The notes: generated by a model from the sequence alone, not told the origin. A stretch of DNA of 64,000 nt from Cystobasidiopsis lactophilus (GCA_001599975.1 BCIO01000003.1:3391659-3455658), one strand, 5' to 3'. Counted from the first letter of the stretch, positions 43,214 to 54,517 are shown. A program made the numbers and translations.

Positions 43214-44749
43214 TTACAATGGATAGGCCTGCACCTTCTCATCAGCCTTGACGATGCCTTCCGCCACTTGGCGCTCGTGCGCTTCCTGGCAGTACCGAAG
43301 CAAAGTGCCGTTGGGGTTGAAAAGCGGTGCGCCCTTGTACAGAGCGACATCCTCGGGCCAGCTTTGGATGGCACTGGCAAGGCGGCCAGGGATGCCGGGC
43401 TCCTTCATCATGTCGGAGGCCCTCTGCAAAATTTCGCTCAGCAATGCCACTCAAACAGCAATGAATAAACACACTTCTAGATAGATGCGAACAGTAAAGA
43501 GGATGGCGCCAGACTTGGGAAGGCGGCGCAGCGTTTGGCGCTCAGTCCGGAAGCCAACTCGATTAGGGTCGTCCGTCGGCGGCGGGTCAACCACACCTGG
43601 CGGCCGGTTGACAATGGTAGGCTTTTTAAGCTTCATGTCGAAAAGCTCTTCCGGCCCGTTGGTGCTGTTCGACCAGACAAGCTCGTCGTCGATTTGGAAG
43701 AGGTAGTCTGCAACGCGCAACTCAACCAAGCTCTCTTACAATGGAGAGGGACGGATGCCTTACTATTACGAGCAACCGGTTTGTCAACGGGAAGCTTGGC
43801 AAAGAAGCGATTCATGCCGGTCTGCAAGTTGGTGGTGTCTGGAAACGCACGGTTCAGCGTCGCTTTGAATTCTACAGGTGGACAACCTACATCTAGGAAC
43901 GCCGCCGCTGAGGTGAAGCTGGTCCAAAGACATGCCAACTTTTGCGCCAGGTCATCTAAAGGAGAACGGCAGGAGAATAGATGTGGCGCACCTTTGTCCT
44001 TCGGGCGGTAAAAGCCAGGAGTGCAAACGCTCCCTGCTCGCCAGTAGTACTGCTTGTCTTCGCCTTCGATCATGAGGACGATGTCGTCTTGGACAAGCGA
44101 GCCGCAAATAGTCATGGGATCTTCCGTGTTGAGGTTGTAAGTGGCGCCCTTGCCGTCCATCGTGCCCTCTGGCGCCAGCGTGATGGTCTTAACGCTGCCC
44201 AGCCCATACCATCCGTCCGTATCGTCGTTGCGGGTGATGGAGAAGAGAGACGGGTAGCGTCTGGACAAATACTCTGAAAGCTCCTGCGCCGACTCTTTCG
44301 CGGCTGGCTCGGCGCCTGGCAAAGTCATGACGGCGTCCACGCCAGACTCTCGCATCCTGGTGACTCTGGCTTCATGGTACATCTGGTAGCGGTTATCGAG
44401 CTCGATCCAGTCTTGAAAGTCGAGCGAGCGAATGCCCATTCTGTTCGCATCTTTCGCCTCAACCTTCTGCTTCCTTCGGAGACTCATAAGAGAGGATGAA
44501 GACGTACGTGATGTTGTAGTTGCCCCATCTGAAAGGTCGGTAAGGGACTGGCTTGGTCTTTTGGACGTCAAAGTTGGGGAAGGGCTCGACGGGCGGGAAT
44601 TGGAACGGCACGATGGCCTTTTCGCCTTCCTTCTCTTTAGGGGCAGCCTTGAGGTGGATCTTGGCAGGAGCTGGCTGAGGTAAGAACCGCCTGGCCACGG
44701 TGTAGCAGACGAGGACCAAAGCCAAGGCGGGCAAGATGAATTCGAGCAT
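43214..44749 (-). CDS. DUF3445 heme-dependent oxidative N-demethylase-like protein
   Basis: Protein of 418 residues from exons 44508..44749, 43992..44440, 43764..43886, 43475..43707 and 43214..43423. A single N-terminal membrane anchor (MLEFILPALALVLVCYTVAR) precedes the DUF3445 (HODM alpha-subunit-like) domain. Diagnostic stretches are PYRPFRWGNYNITMGIRSLD, WIELDNRYQMYHEARVTRM, MTICGSLVQDDIVLMIEGED with YYWRAGSVCTPGFYRPKDKG, and MNRFFAKLPVDKPVARNNYL with FRTERQTLRRLPKSGAILFT. Bacterial relatives are heme proteins that oxidatively demethylate small amines such as dimethylamine; fungal members are largely uncharacterised. It is convergent with the Zn2Cys6 factor, 40 nt apart. Family call strong; substrate is inference only. 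Confidence 0.88.
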
Positions 44750-45495
44750 GCTGGGCGTCGACGTTCTGGCGTTGCTGATTATTGGTACAGGGAGAACCCT
44801 GATCAGCGAAGGACTGGATGCAAGGAGCCGACTAAGTCCGCCGAGCGGGGCGGTAAGGGAGCAAGCGATGCTGCGAGACGACGATAGAGGTAAAACGCAT
44901 TCACGCCCAGCGCGGCAAAGAGGCGCTTGATGGGCAAGGTTCCAGACCCCGCTGTTGTCGAGGCATTCTGCTACCTATGGTGCATGTAGACCAAATGCAG
45001 TAGGTGTGTAAAGTAAAGCTGTCGAGGACAGAGCTGGGGGAAGGACAAGCTAGCCGCCAGCAGGCAGCGGAGGCAAATTTAAGTTTCCGCGCCGCTTTAT
45101 CTCTCCACATTTAGCTCGGTTTGAGGAATCTGAAACCGAGCTTGACGTCGACCTAGTAGTCTCAAAATCAGGCGCAAGCTTCTTGGAGGCGCGTCGTCGA
45201 ATGAGAGGCGATGTCTTCGGGCGAATCATCCGAGAGCTCGCTTTTTTCGCCCATTTAGTGTGCTGGTGGCGTTGGCTCCTTTTTTCGGGTTGTTGGGGCT
45301 TCTAAATGATGTAGAACGAGCTAGGACAGTGGAGCTATGCGATCGAAGCCAGAATGTTAAAGAGCAGGCCAAGGTTTCGGAGGCAAATTTGGGCCCTAAA
45401 AATCTGGAGGCAATGGGATATGGCAAGCAGCACAGATAATCTACGCGTATATTGGACATAGAGCAAGAGCAACAGAAGCACAGAAGAGGACAGAA
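44750..45495. other. Intergenic region upstream of the DUF3445 gene
   Basis: About 750 nt with no frame showing a domain. It should contain the DUF3445 gene promoter. No repeat noticed. Confidence 0.4.
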
Positions 45496-45980
45496 CTATG
45501 AGGGATTGGACAAGCGGTGGAAGTCGCGGTCGCCAAACTTGGTGTGGTGGCAAATCGAAGTTGTGGCTTGAACACGACTTCGTTCGGAGTGGAAGGTGGG
45601 CTTGAAGGCCTTGGTCATCAAACTGGTTCGAAGAACAAGGTGGCGTTTTCGCCCAAAGTGCAAGAGCCGGACGGGCGAAACTGGTAGAGGGTGGACTGCG
45701 TTCGACCTGGTCGGACCTGCTGCATCCAAAGTTGACCTCTTCTCGTCGCCATCGCTGTCGGCACCGGAGTAGGAGGTGGGCACGAGGGCAGCAATTTGAA
45801 CAGGACCAGCACGATTGGGTTTGGACGCCTTCTTGAAACGCTTGGCCTATCATCCCACCCAGAACGCCCAGTTCCGCCACCGGACTTATCTGTGACGCAT
45901 CACCAACATCGACCAGACGAATCGAAACCCACCACTCGGACTCCGCTCCGCCGCACCCCAACGAGTAGTGCCAGGCATTA
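45496..45980 (-). CDS. Possible small two-exon gene, unrecognised
   Basis: On the minus strand a coherent basic frame runs from an acceptor-like GATAG near 45850 to a stop at 45496. It reads AKRFKKASKPNRAGPVQIAA, YSGADSDGDEKRSTLDAAG, HFGRKRHLVLRTSLMTKAFK, ending KFGDRDFHRLSNPS. Upstream, a start MPGTTRWGAAERSPSGGF near 45980 could join through an intron starting GTGATGCG. Neither part resembles a family I know, and the opposite strand is also partly open, so this may be spurious. Reported as a weak candidate because the surrounding 1.9 kb otherwise holds no gene. Confidence 0.22.
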
Positions 45981-46669
45981 AAGGCCGAGAAAGGCAACTC
46001 CAAAAGAAAGCAAGACAGCGTGCGCCAGGCTAGTGCGCTGGTGTCCTAAAGGGGAACCTCCCATACAAACCGTCCGAGAAGGAGCAGCTCTGCATCGAGC
46101 GCGCAATCGAGAGCTGTGCAATCAAAAGTCGCTCGTGAGGTGCGGAAGGGCCTGGACGCAGGACCGCATGAATGGAAATTTTGAGGGCGCCACAAGGCCA
46201 ATTGGCGTCGTGCTGGCGCATGCGTATGCAAGAGTGGATGGAGGGAGCAGAGCAAGAGAGCAAGAACAGCAGAGCGGAGGCGAGCGGCGGCGCATTAAGA
46301 AAACCACGCTAGCTCGAAGGCTAGACCCTTCTTAGCCTGCAAGCACGAATTGACGGCGTTCCCACGGGCCTCACGCCCCAACGACGAACGATGAAGCTGC
46401 CAGCGTCCAAGGCGCTGCCGCAGTAGACGGCAGCCGGCCTAAACCAGCCTGATATTCGCATTTGGACGAACCTCCTCTTGCGCGCGGCGGCCGTGTTTAC
46501 TCCAGATCCGACTGGCCCGGCTTTTCCTGCTTCGACCAACAACGGCCACCCAATCAACCTCTGCGCCTAGCCAGGAGTAGCAGCGAGCAGGGACCGGGGC
46601 AGCAGCAGGCAGCCAGGGCGCAGGAACGGGCATCAACAACGGGCGGAAGTGCAGCAGGCCAGGAGTGGC
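45981..46669. other. Upstream region of the RCK-type kinase gene
   Basis: About 690 nt with no convincing gene. Probably the promoter and 5' leader of the kinase; CAG-rich near 46590..46660. Confidence 0.4.
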
Positions 46670-49600
46670 ATGTCGGCAGTGGTCCTCTCCCCCGCCCTCG
46701 CCTCGCACCCAGCCGTCCGACAGCGCAACAGCTCCGTCTCGTCCACAGCGAGCAGCAAGACTTTGATCGAGGACATGACCACCGCCGTCCTCCAGCCCAC
46801 CCACGACCGCCAGCACGCCGCTGGGGACCCTTTCAAGCCGGTCGCCTCCACCTCCTCCCTGCCTTACAGCCCGCCGCCCGTGCCGCAGGTGGCCAATGGC
46901 GTCGCGGCCGGCAAGAAAGCCCAGCAGCAGCAGCTCCAGCAGCCCACTTTTGTCAACCTGCCCAACTCAGCCCCTCGGTCTTACACCATCCTCAAAGAGG
47001 TCGGGGATGGCTCGTTTGGCACCGTCTGGCTCGCAGACTGGCATTCGCCGCTAGAGTACGTGCTCGAACCCCTTGGAACCCGGCCTGAACTAAAATTATT
47101 GTTTGTGGCGCTTCTTCCAGCCTACCGCCGGGCACAGCGCCGCCTGGCCCCTCCTCCCGCCCAGAGTACGCTGGCAAGAAGCTGGTGGCCATCAAACGCA
47201 TGAAAAAGTCCTTCACCGGCGGCTGGGACGAATGCATGAAGCTAAAAGAGCTCAAGGTTCGTCCTTCTTTCGCGCTCGCGCACACAATGCAACGGCTCGA
47301 AGTCCTCAATCTTGGGCACAAACAGTCATTACGGACAATACCAATGCACCCTAACATCATCCCTCTCTACGACGCCTTCCTGCTGCCCGCCACCAAAGAG
47401 CTCTACTTTGTGTTTGAGTGCATGGAGGGCAACTTGTACCAACTCACCAAATCCCGCAAGGGCCGGCCGCTAGCGGCAGGCCTGACCGCCTCCATCTTCC
47501 ACCAGATCCTCCTTGGCCTCCACCACATCCACACCGCCGGGTTCTTCCACCGGGACATGAAGCCCGAGAACTTGTTGATCACCACCACCGGCCTGGCCGA
47601 CTACCCGCCTTCGGCCGTCTACGCGCTGCCGGGCTCGCCGTACGAGAAGGATGTCACCTGCATCGTCAAGCTGGCCGACTTTGGCCTCGCAAGGGAGACG
47701 GCCTCAAAACCGCCGTACACCGAGTACGTCTCGACCAGGTGGTACCGCGCCCCCGAGGTTCTCCTCCGCTCCCGCGACTACTCCAACCCGGTCGATATGT
47801 GGGCCTTGGGCACCATCCTTGCCGAAATGGTCAACTTGAAGCCCCTCTTCCCGGGCCAGAGCGAGGTCGACCAAGTCATGCGCATTTGCACAATCCTAGG
47901 GGATCCAACCACTGACTACGGCCGCGATCCGAGAGGCCTACAACGAGGTGGTGGTGTGTGGGAAAAGGGCGTGAAACTGGCAAAGTCGGTCGGCTTTCAT
48001 TGGCCAAAGGTTCGTGGCGCTCTTCCTCCCGGAGAACTTCCTCTCAGCCAATTTCCTGTCTCGAACAGAACATGCCGGTCAACTTCCCCTCCCTGTTCGA
48101 CCAGAACTTGGCGTCTGCCCAGCTCATCGACTGCATTGCTGGCCTACTACGGTACGAGCCCAAAGCGCGGCTCACCACCCGCGAGTGCCTGGATCACGAC
48201 TACTTTCGCGACGTGGCTCCACGTTACCGTCCGCTCGGAGCGGCCGACCAGCAGCAGATCTTACCGCCAACACCAACGTCCATCAACGGCGGCCCGAGCC
48301 AATACATGGGCCCGCAAGTGCCGGCTCACATCGTGCCTCTCGCTTCGCCGCCACCCACCGGCCCCGACGGCCAGATTCCCCATCCCAGCTGGCAGTCTTA
48401 CCGACAATCTTCGGTCGTCTCTGTCCAGTCTATGCCCGAGTCCGTTGCGCCCTCGCCGATACCGCAACCTTGGGAGCGGACGAACGGCTCCTCCGTCTAT
48501 GCCTCGTCGTTGGCTGGTGCACAGCGTCGTCAAGCTACAGCGGCTTCTTCTATCGACTTTTACGACGGCTCCATCTTCGAAGGCATCGCGCCGACGCGCG
48601 ACGTTTCGCTGTACAACTATGCGACCAACTCGCCCACGCCCTCGCAGCTCAGCGCGTTCCAGGCGAATGGCCAGCAGACCATCTACGACGACGACTACTC
48701 TCGCAAGCTGCAGGAGGATGCCAACGCTCGGGCCCAAGCACAGGCCCACCAGCAGCAGCAACAGTCGACGAAGAAGGGCTGGTCTCTCACTTCGGTCTTC
48801 AACAACCAGCAAGCAGGTGGCTCTTCGCCTGGCTTGGGCTCGTCAGCAGCGAGCACGTCGCTCAAGCGGTCCACCTCCCAGAGGTCAGCGCACCAGGAGG
48901 AGCTGGCGCCCGCAGCGGCCGCAGGGAAACCGACGGACCCGAAGAAGGCCAAGAAGGAAGCCGAGAAGGCGGCCAAGGAGGCAGAGCGGGCGAGGCGCGA
49001 GGCAGCGCAGTTGGCAGCCCGAGAGCGCGCCCGGGCCGTCATGCAGAAGAAGTCGCAATTGGGCGCCAAGGCCGATACATTCTTTGGCACCTCCGAAGCC
49101 CAGCCCAACCTCATGCCATCGGCCAAGCCGGTGCACAAGCAGCTACCCAAGATGCACGGCAGCACGAGCCAGGCCAACCTCTTGCCGCAAATTGCCGAGG
49201 ACGCGTCCTCGTCTTCCAGGCTGGTGCCGTTCGACGTGCGGTGGAAGGCCAGGCGGCGGGACGACGACGACGACGTGCACTCAGTGTCCAGCAGCGAGAC
49301 CCGCAACTCGAACGAACGCCGCTACTCCGTCTCGTCGTTCAACACAGTCGACTCGGACCCTGGCCCGCGCGCTTTCCTAAGCGGTCAAGCTTCTCGCATG
49401 ACCACCGGCTCGTCCTTCAGCTCGTTTGGATCCCGACGCAGTGGTCTGGAGCACTCTTTCCATCTGCCCTTGGCGCAAGAGTATGGGGCGCCGCCACCGG
49501 GCACCTCTGGCTCTTCGGTTGACCACCACCTGGCGCAGACCTTCCAAGGGCTCACCGCGGCGGACGCTTCGCAATGGAACGGCAGCCCCTATCAGAGTCC

Positions 49601-49802
49601 GGCGGGCTCCGAGAAGGGCTTCAACTTCGGCACGACCCCAAGTGCCACTTTCAACCCTTCCCTCCACTCGCTCACTTATAGGCAACAGCAGCAGCAGCAG
49701 CAAGCCTCTTCCTCTTCAGCATCATTTCCAGCTATACCTCCCGCATCGGCGCCTTCGCAATTCCCGCCCCCGCCTTCGCAAGAGCAGCAGAGCCAACAAT
49801 GA
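46670..49802 (+). CDS. Ime2/MAK/RCK-type protein kinase with long Q/S-rich tail
   Basis: Serine/threonine kinase of the Ime2/Crk1/MAK group, 979 residues from exons 46670..47055, 47121..47256, 47326..48009 and 48069..49802. A low-complexity N-terminus of about 100 residues is followed by the kinase domain. The glycine loop is EVGDGSFGTVWLA, the lysine VAIKRMKKSF, the catalytic loop FFHRDMKPENLL, the magnesium loop LADFGLARE and the activation loop PPYTEYVSTRWYRAPEVLL with a TEY dual site. An insert of about 19 residues precedes the DFG loop (TTTGLADYPPSAVYALPGS). The 520-residue tail is Ser/Pro/Gln-rich, with a Lys/Ala/Glu coiled stretch (KKAKKEAEKAAKEAERARRE) and polyglutamine runs. Such kinases act in meiosis entry, morphogenesis and mating, and are activated by CAK and a dual-specificity input at TEY. 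Identification of group is secure. Confidence 0.93.
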
Positions 49803-50109
49803 AGGCGGTCGCCCCCTCCCTTTCACCCATGTTCTGTGCATCCGTTCCATTTCCCTTTTACTTTTAGGGGTCATATACCTAGCCCAGGCTCCGCTCAACC
49901 CTCACTTGTGCTTTTCGTGGCATCTTGCACGTCTTAACCTCATTCGCGCTTTTGAACCCCCTTTTGCAATCCCCTCGCAATAGGCACCTTATCTCAAGCT
50001 ACTTTGCTTCGTTTGCCGCCGCCACAAATTGAGACCAACTGTTGGTGCAGCGCCTCCCAACGTCAAGTCGCCCGCATTCTCTTCTTCCGCACCAGTGGCC
50101 CTGCCCAAC
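49803..50109. other. Gap after the kinase gene
   Basis: Kinase 3' UTR region with pyrimidine-rich stretches and then the upstream region of the next plus-strand gene. Nothing further seen. Confidence 0.4.
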
Positions 50110-51063
50110 ATGAGCACTCCCAGCTTGGACATGAACAAGCTATTGCAGATGCAGTCGATTCTCAGCCTGTGAGCGGCCTCGTCGGACTTTGCCGAGGCAA
50201 CGAGCTCATCACGTCTGCCAGGCTTTCCTCCCTCGGGAATGCTCCTGTTGGCGCTCTTTACACTCTTCAGGCGCTCTGTGAGCTGAAAATTTGAGTAGCC
50301 GTACAACCTGCCCATCTTTCTGTACGGCTTGGCGACCGGCGAATCGTCTGGAGGGCATCTGCTCAACTTGACCGCTCTTCTCGGCGCCTCGTTCGTGGCC
50401 GATATCCTGGTGGGCCCTAATGCTTTGTACTTCCAGAAAACGCTATCTGACGCTTATCTCGTAGTGGCTCATTCTCTGGCGGAAAGAGGTAACGGCCACG
50501 TTCACACCCTTGCGTCTTTGTTCAGGGCCTAACGTGCGTCTTGTCTCTAGTACTCCAGCTTCACCGCTTTCCTGTAAGATGTTTTGCTATTTGTCTATCA
50601 AGTCTTCTAGATTAACAAGTTGTCGCAGGATCCTCGTCATCAGTAAGGCGTTCTCCTCTTGCCGCCCAACTCGCGGTGCTAACGCTCTCCTCCTCAGTGG
50701 CGGCCAAGATTGTGACCTTCCTTGTGGGTTATCTAACAGCTCTTCAGACTATGCGTGCTGACCGCAAAGCAGACTTCGCAAACCCAAAGGCCGTTCGCTG
50801 GCTTGGGCGAAGAGGGCGGCCAGACCATCTGGAGCATGCCTGGCGGCTTGTCCAGCCAGCAAGGCCAACAATCTGCACCGGCTGGGACCTACCAAGGTGG
50901 CGAGTAGCCTTGAGCTTTCGGCTGTCATTCGTGCCTCAACATCTCTCCTGCAGGCTACTCGTTCGCAGACGACAACGAGAGCATCGAGGAGACGCCCGGC
51001 GCAGGAGGAGCCAAGAAGCAACAGCAGCAACAACAGCCGGGTTCGAGCTACCAAACTGTTTAG
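50110..51063 (+). CDS. Possible ATRAP-like (AGTRAP) membrane protein
   Basis: Plus-strand gene of several short exons whose joins I could only partly resolve. Exon 50110..50168 gives MSTPSLDMNKLLQMQSILSL and joins 50222 onwards (LSSLGNAPVGALYTLQAL). A further block YNLPIFLYGLATGESSGGHL continuing LNLTALLGASFVADIL is hydrophobic, as is AAKIVTFLVGYLTALQ near 50700. The 3' part reads PFAGLGEEGGQTIWSMPGGL, then through an intron ending at about 50953, YSFADDNESIEETPGAGG and QQPGSSYQTV with a TAG at 51061. Helix order and the closing SYQT resemble angiotensin receptor-associated protein relatives in fungi, but this is recalled by pattern and could be wrong. The intron near 50281..50301 is unresolved. 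Confidence 0.35.
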
Positions 51064-51418
51064 ATTCCTTTCTCTCAAAAGCGAGCTTTGCGAATTACCT
51101 CTGCCTATTGTACTCCGTTACTATGACCAGAAGAACCGCGTGAAAAACACAAGGCTATAGATGGAAGTGCCATCTCGGCGTGCTGGGTTGCTTCTCAAGC
51201 GGCGTTGCATTGACGTCTCTCAACTTGGAGCGAAGGGACGGCAAATCACGCCGCGAGGGTCCGCTCGTACTGCTGTGTGTAACAAGAGGCCAGAACTGGC
51301 TGACCTGGTCTTTTTTGCAAAACACAATGCTGTCCGTTTTTCCACCTCGCTGCCCTCCGATCCTTCCATTTCTAACCCACGTCCTCCCACCAACCACCAA
51401 CCAAGCGAGAACCCAGTT

Positions 51419-52063
51419 CTATGCCTCGACCTCGATGCCCTTCTTCTTGAGGAGCTCGGTGTTGACCGAGTCTTGCATGGAGCGGTGCTTGAAGGCGGCC
51501 AGGCGGGCGGCCTCGCGCTCGTCCCGGCTGGTGTAGGTCTTGCCAGAGGATAGGGAGCGGCCCGCTGCATCCAGGGTGCCTATTGCTGTCCCGACGATCT
51601 GTTTGACCAACCGCTAGCCTGAGCCTAATTGCAATGGAAGGCTGAGAGGGAGGGAAGCGACGAACGGCACAGGCGCCGAATGCGCTGCCCAGGTTGCGTT
51701 GTTTTAATCCGGCCAGGAAACCAGCTGCGCATCCACCTCTGTGCATTTGGCCCAAAACAATAATCTCAGAAACGGAGGAGCAAGCAGAGATAGCAGCGAG
51801 GCCAAGCCAACGCACATCGCAGAGTTGACGGCGTCGTCCTTGCCGCGGAAGTTGGCGACGGTGCCGTCCACGAAGGTGAAGGCGGCGCCCATCAAGGCGA
51901 ACAGGCCAATCGTCGAGCCCGTGCGGGTGAAGACGCCCAGGGCGCCCCGGTCGTGCTTGGCCAGCGAATTCTGCACGGCGGAAACCGCGAGGCCCACGCC
52001 CGCCGAGGTCAGGCCGACCTTGAACGTCTGCGGCCCCACTTCCTTGGGCGCAAAGCTGGCCAT
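51419..52063 (-). CDS. Complex I accessory subunit, NDUFA11/21.3 kDa type
   Basis: Tim17-fold membrane subunit of mitochondrial NADH:ubiquinone oxidoreductase, 166 residues. Exons are 51816..52063, 51666..51738 and 51419..51598. Four hydrophobic helices are visible: VGLTSAGVGLAVSAVQNSL, STIGLFALMGAAFTFVDG, GGCAAGFLAGLKQRNLGSAF and CAIVGTAIGTLDAAG. The loop TVANFRGKDDAVNSAIGGCA matches the family. The C-terminus is charged (TSRDEREAARLAAFKHRSMQ, KKKGIEVEA). The start is the first ATG (MASFAPKEVGPQTFK). No cleavable presequence, as expected for this subunit. It would sit in the inner membrane arm of complex I. Phases agree. Confidence 0.87.
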
Positions 52064-52511
52064 CTTTACTTGTGTAGGGAGGAGGGAGGCTGGCTGGCGA
52101 GCGAGGCAAGAGCTCGCCCGGCGATTTTTGGAGCGAGCTAGGCTGGGTGGCGGAACTTGCGGTCCTCAAAAGCTCCCTCAATATGGTTCTGTTGTAAGCT
52201 GCATCTCGTTTTGAACAGCGTATAATTCTCAGTGCTGAGATCGCAAGGGCTCTCTGGGTCGTTGAACTTAGGCGATTCAGACTGGCTCACTGGGTGGCGA
52301 AGACAACTTGGCTTGGAAGCCGAGCCAAAAGGGCGAAAACATGTGGTCTGGAAAGTTCAGAGAAAGGAGAGGGAACAATGGTGGAGGAATATTTCAAGCA
52401 AGAACGCAAGAAGAGATGTGGAAACGAGCGAGAGCAGCCTTGGTAGCGAAAGGCGGTCCAGCGGGGCAGGTGTGATACTGGGCTTCCAACCAAGGCTACT
52501 TGCTAATTCCC
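52064..52511. other. Gap between complex I subunit and C1
   Basis: About 450 nt upstream of the complex I gene and downstream of C1. No gene or repeat recognised. Confidence 0.4.
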
Positions 52512-52829
52512 TTAAGAAGGTAAGCAGACGTATGGACCGAGAGAGAAGGGCTGAGCGCACCGGTTTTCCTGCTGGCCGTGTTGCCTAGCTTCTCTATTTC
52601 TGTCAGCGGTGTCCCAAGCACGCTGATAGGCTGGAAAGTTCCATGCACCCGAATAGCCATGCGCTTCTGCGCCGTTACCATGAGATGTAGGCGCCCCAGA
52701 GCCTGAGGGCTGCTGCGGGTGTTGCTGGCGAGTTGCAGCTGCGTTCGCGTATGCAGCGGCGTCCATCCTGCTGCTGAACTGTTGCTGTGTAACGACATTC
52801 CCATACTTGTCTCTAAGAACGCCTGCCAT
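52512..52829 (-). CDS. Unknown small family C, copy 1 (C1)
   Basis: Small protein of 105 residues that I do not recognise. It opens MAGVLRDKYGNVVTQQQFSS, is rich in Ala, Gln and Gly in the middle (AAATRQQHPQQPSGSGAPTS), then has an aromatic stretch AEAHGYSGAWNFPAYQRAWD and a charged end RNREARQHGQQ. C2 at 54152..54517 shares the opening pattern M(A/E)GV(L/I)R.K.G.VVT...F and the later order GAP..H, W, W..(A/D)...R.REA. No signal peptide or membrane span. Hydrophilic and probably disordered. The last 15 codons could belong to an unrecognised intron. Regulatory or stress-related roles are possible but only guesswork. Confidence 0.55.
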   Translation of the reverse strand: MAGVLRDKYGNVVTQQQFSSRMDAAAYANAAATRQQHPQQPSGSGAPTSHGNGAEAHGYSGAWNFPAYQRAWDTADRNREARQHGQQENRCAQPFSLGPYVCLPS

Positions 52830-53025
52830 GGTGCTGAAGATTCGATTTCGGAGGGCTTACGAGTTTGAAGGGCAATGTGCGAGATGTCAGTTAGCTGGGC
52901 TTCCTATCTCACAGGTAGGTAGAGACAATAGATAACTCACTTAAGCTTTTCAGAAGCTGGGACGATACTTTAAGAGCCGTAGGCTGGGAGAAAGTGGTCT
53001 GAGCAGAAACAAGAGTTCAAACGGC

Positions 53026-53034
53026 CTATATATA
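53026..53034 (-). promoter_or_regulatory. TATA box upstream of C1
   Basis: TATATATA read on the minus strand, about 200 nt upstream of the C1 start. Spacing would leave a 5' leader of about 170 nt. Confidence 0.4.
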
Positions 53035-54151
53035 CCTTGCGTGCCGGAAGAGGAGTGTGACACCTTGAAGAAAAAGAGGGGTCTTTACTAAGCCTGACCG
53101 TGTGTCGAGGGAAAGAGACCTGTCGACCAGACCTGCAAGGCGCGGAGAATATTTCGGGGCCACTAGATCAAAGGTTGGAAGGCGTTATCTGAGGTGTAGG
53201 GGCCTCTGAGAGAGTGCAGGAAGACAACATGACCGCGATGTCGCTCTCCTCAAACTCCAAGGCATAGTCAGCGAGGCGATGGGCAGAGACAGGGACAATT
53301 CTGGCCAGGGCAACGCATTCCGAGCAAGTTGAGGACATCCTGAGCGTTTATGCAAGCTTTCGATGCATAGGAAAGGAAGTGGCAATAGCGACCAATGGGC
53401 GGCGAAAGGTATAACTCGAGTGATGGCGGCAGCGGCAGAAATCACAACGAAGCTCCTCGGGAGCCAGGTTCGTTAATTCACTTGCTGACAAGGGCGGCAG
53501 TCAAGCGTCGAGCACTGGCGACAATACAAGAGGGCAGTCCTTCAGAAGTCAAGCCTCAAGGCTTTGTCGGTAGGCCTGCGCCAGGCCTTTGCGAGTCGGT
53601 GGCAAAATCTAAAATCTGGCGCAGCACCTCCGACGCCAGTGGAACGAGAGTTCTTGCATTCTGATTTTAAATCAGAAAGCTCAAATATAGCGGCGAAAGG
53701 GCAGAAAAGCCTGTAAGAGCACGACGGGCGAGAGGCAAGGTTGCCGCCGTTGCCGGGCTCTTCTCGCTCTTCAGCTCAAGGGGCGGAAGGTCAACATGCG
53801 GTTCTCAAACGGTTTCTGGATGCCAAGCACCTAGACTTTGGAATATGATACGTTCTTTGATCCGGGTCCTCATTAAGTATTCAAATCGCGACGGCTCGCA
53901 GGGTGGGTTTCATCCATTCGGCGAGCATGGATAGCAAGTCCAAGCCAGCGTGGTCAAGACAAACTATATGGAAAGTTCAATATATAAGAAAAATAACAGG
54001 TAAGCATGCTTTGAACTGATAAGAACGGTCGAGATGGGAGGGGAGCGAGAGGCAGCGTATACGGACGGGGATGGAGCTTGACGCTTGCGCATTGCACGCC
54101 TACTCCCTGAGGGTGCTTATGAGTGAGTCGATGTATGAATCAGTGAAGCAG
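53035..54151. other. Intergenic region between C1 and C2
   Basis: Just over 1.1 kb with short frames only, none with a domain. Contains AT-rich spots such as ATATATAAG near 53979..53989. Nothing further supported. Confidence 0.4.
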
Positions 54152-54517
54152 CTATTGGACGCACTCGAGATCCGTACGGTTTGCTGCATTCGCCTCTCGC
54201 TCTCTCTCTCTTGCGTCCCATGGGCCGTGGTGCTCCTCCCAGCTCCATCCGCCTGTGGTGGTATGAACTAAACGGCGGCCATCGTGGTGCACTGGCGCTC
54301 CGGGACCGGACTGCTGGGCGGGATGGCCGGCACAGTTCTGATGGGCCGCCGTGGTCATCATTTGTATGAAGCCTGCCTTAGTGAAGTTGGAGGGCTGTTT
54401 TTGAGTTGGCGAGTGATCGGGGGCACCGTTGTTCTTGTTGCCTCCGGGATTCATCATGCGAAAGAATTCCTCCCTAGTGACGACTTTGCCGCCCTTGACT
54501 CTGATAACACCTTCCAT
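54152..54517 (-). CDS. Unknown small family C, copy 2 (C2)
   Basis: Small protein of 121 residues, paralogous to C1. It opens MEGVIRVKGGKVVTREEFFR, runs through an Asn/Gly/Pro-rich linker and a short helix (SNFTKAGFIQMMTTAAHQN), then has GPGAPVHHDGRRLVHTTTGG, a Trp-rich stretch GWSWEEHHGPWDARERERE and ends DLECVQ. The FFRMMNPGG segment near the start and the FIQMMTTA helix look like two copies of a short motif. No signal peptide, membrane span or known domain. It lies on the same strand as C1, about 1.3 kb away, and like C1 has no visible functional partner. Real-gene status rests on conservation between the two copies. Confidence 0.55.
   Translation of the reverse strand: MEGVIRVKGGKVVTREEFFRMMNPGGNKNNGAPDHSPTQKQPSNFTKAGFIQMMTTAAHQNCAGHPAQQSGPGAPVHHDGRRLVHTTTGGWSWEEHHGPWDAREREREANAANRTDLECVQ

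Noticed and set aside
43838-43866. Possible 29-nt intron GTGCGT...TTGCAG in the DUF3445 gene
   Set aside because: Splicing it would break the frame, whereas reading through keeps MNRFFAKLPVDKP in frame.
48014-49522. Long second reading frame (about 500 codons) overlapping the kinase tail
   Set aside because: It is the +2 shadow of a GC-rich, Ser/Gln/Pro-coding exon; the frame used by the kinase has the conserved domain and correct splice phases.
46670-49802. MAP kinase identity suggested by the TEY loop
   Set aside because: Overall motifs (GDGSFGTVW, FFHRDMKPENLL, VSTRWYRAPEVLLR) and the long tail fit the Ime2/MAK/RCK group, which also carries a T-x-Y.
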